6,482 bases of DNA from Pseudomonadota bacterium (GTDB lineage Bacteria; Pseudomonadota; Alphaproteobacteria; Rhodospirillales; 2-02-FULL-58-16), in contig JADFTO010000155.1 of NCBI GenBank assembly GCA_022560215.1, positions 1 through 6,482 on the forward strand. Direction: 5' to 3'. Positions 6,044 to 6,482 of the stretch are shown here, piece after piece; the stretch's first letter is position 1; each line of letters starts with the position of its first letter. The notes below the pieces were generated by a model. That model made no database searches. It was not told the DNA's origin and saw only the letters and a program-made list of their open reading frames with translations. Both the position numbers and the translations under genes were made by a program.

Positions 6044-6482
6044 AACGGCAGCGTTGCCGACTGCACCCATTCGATGAACGGCGACGCGAAGATCACGCCC
6101 AGTACCGTGATGGCGGCGCTGAACGCCAGCGTTACGTTCAGCGGCATGGAGCCCACCAGCGTGACGTCGTGATCGACCTCGTTCACGAACATCACCTTCA
6201 CCAGGCGCAGGTAGTAGAAGATCGAAATCACCGCGTTGATCGCGCCGACCACTGCCAACCAGCCGTAGCCGGCGTCGATGGCGGCACCGAATACGTACCA
6301 CTTGCCGAGGAAGCCGAGCGTCGGTGGAATGCCGCCGAGCGAGAGCATGAAGATCACCATCGCCGTAGCCGCCCAGCCGCTGCGATGGATCAGGCCGGCG
6401 AAATCGTCCACCCGGTCACACGGCAGACCGTCGCGGCGGAACAGCATGATCATCCCCCAGGCGCCGACGTTCATGAAGGTAT
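6040..6482 (-). CDS. nuoN: NADH-quinone oxidoreductase subunit N, C-terminal part
   Basis: The last 147 codons or so of NuoN, an antiporter-like membrane subunit of respiratory complex I that takes part in proton pumping. The frame is open to the window's right edge: Thr-Phe precede the Met at 6474, matching the internal 'TFMNVGA' block of the family, so that Met is not the start and the N-terminal two-thirds lie outside. Visible blocks are MNVGAWG, DDFAGL, FMLSLGGIPPTLGFLGKWYVF and a hydrophobic YYLRLVKVM segment, with about three to four transmembrane helices and the usual C-terminal helix ending at SATLPF. The stop TAG (6042-6040) shares a CTAG with the stop of the opposing FAH chimera. 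The blocks differ from the alphaproteobacterial type I remember (FMFSMAGIPPLAGFFGKFYVF), suggesting another phylum. It is complete at its 3' end. Confidence 0.93.
   Translation of the reverse strand, partial: TFMNVGAWGMIMLFRRDGLPCDRVDDFAGLIHRSGWAATAMVIFMLSLGGIPPTLGFLGKWYVFGAAIDAGYGWLAVVGAINAVISIFYYLRLVKVMFVNEVDHDVTLVGSMPLNVTLAFSAAITVLGVIFASPFIEWVQSATLPF

Noticed and set aside
5471..6301. Minus-strand frame (276 codons) spanning FAH and nuoN
   Set aside because: It is antisense to FAH on one side and out of frame with nuoN on the other, and it crosses the suspected junction. Only its middle 22 codons were kept, as a doubtful fragment.
1..6482. CRISPR array, insertion sequence, tRNA or rRNA gene, defence system
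   Set aside because: No regularly spaced repeats, transposase motifs, tRNA cloverleaf or rRNA segments were seen on either strand; the genes are housekeeping or envelope functions.

Overview
The window is strongly GC-rich and most of it (about 144 to 5953) looks like one stretch of an alphaproteobacterial chromosome, probably Rhodospirillales-like. The best marker is a DUF1849/EipB cell-envelope protein, a family I know only from Alphaproteobacteria, beside a DsbA of the Com1/ScsC-like type common in that class. I assigned everything by reading translations and recalling families; no searches were run.

Layout. 1-143 holds no gene but contains an 80-nt nested inverted repeat (7-86) and the ribosome-binding site of the first gene. 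144-941 (+) encodes a periplasmic DsbA-like thiol oxidoreductase. Converging on it, and overlapping it by 31 bp, are two minus-strand genes: eipB (2463-1645) and a protease-less tandem-PDZ secreted protein (1612-911). A 121-bp divergent gap separates eipB from a plus-strand run: wecB (UDP-GlcNAc 2-epimerase, TTG start at 2585), wecC (UDP-ManNAc dehydrogenase), dtd (D-aminoacyl-tRNA deacylase), and the 5' part of a fumarylacetoacetate-hydrolase-family gene. The last four are packed with overlaps or a gap of at most 27 bp and are probably one transcript.

Function. WecB and WecC act in sequence to turn UDP-GlcNAc into UDP-ManNAc and then UDP-ManNAcA, a precursor of surface polysaccharide; the glycosyltransferases that use it are not here. 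DsbA, EipB and the PDZ protein are all predicted periplasmic proteins. EipB carries the two cysteines known to form a disulfide in Brucella EipB, so the neighbouring oxidoreductase is a plausible but unproven helper. Dtd and the FAH-family enzyme look like housekeeping or catabolic passengers.

Right end. From about 5954 the sequence changes character. The FAH reading frame loses family similarity in mid-domain, just after the conserved NDVSERA block, and a minus-strand 3' end of nuoN (complex I subunit N) follows. This NuoN does not look alphaproteobacterial, and the birA gene that usually follows nuoN in Alphaproteobacteria is absent. I read this as a join between unrelated DNAs, most likely an assembly or library chimera and less likely a true rearrangement. 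I found no convincing new defence, mobile or RNA-guided system; the most unexplained element is the 7-86 hairpin.
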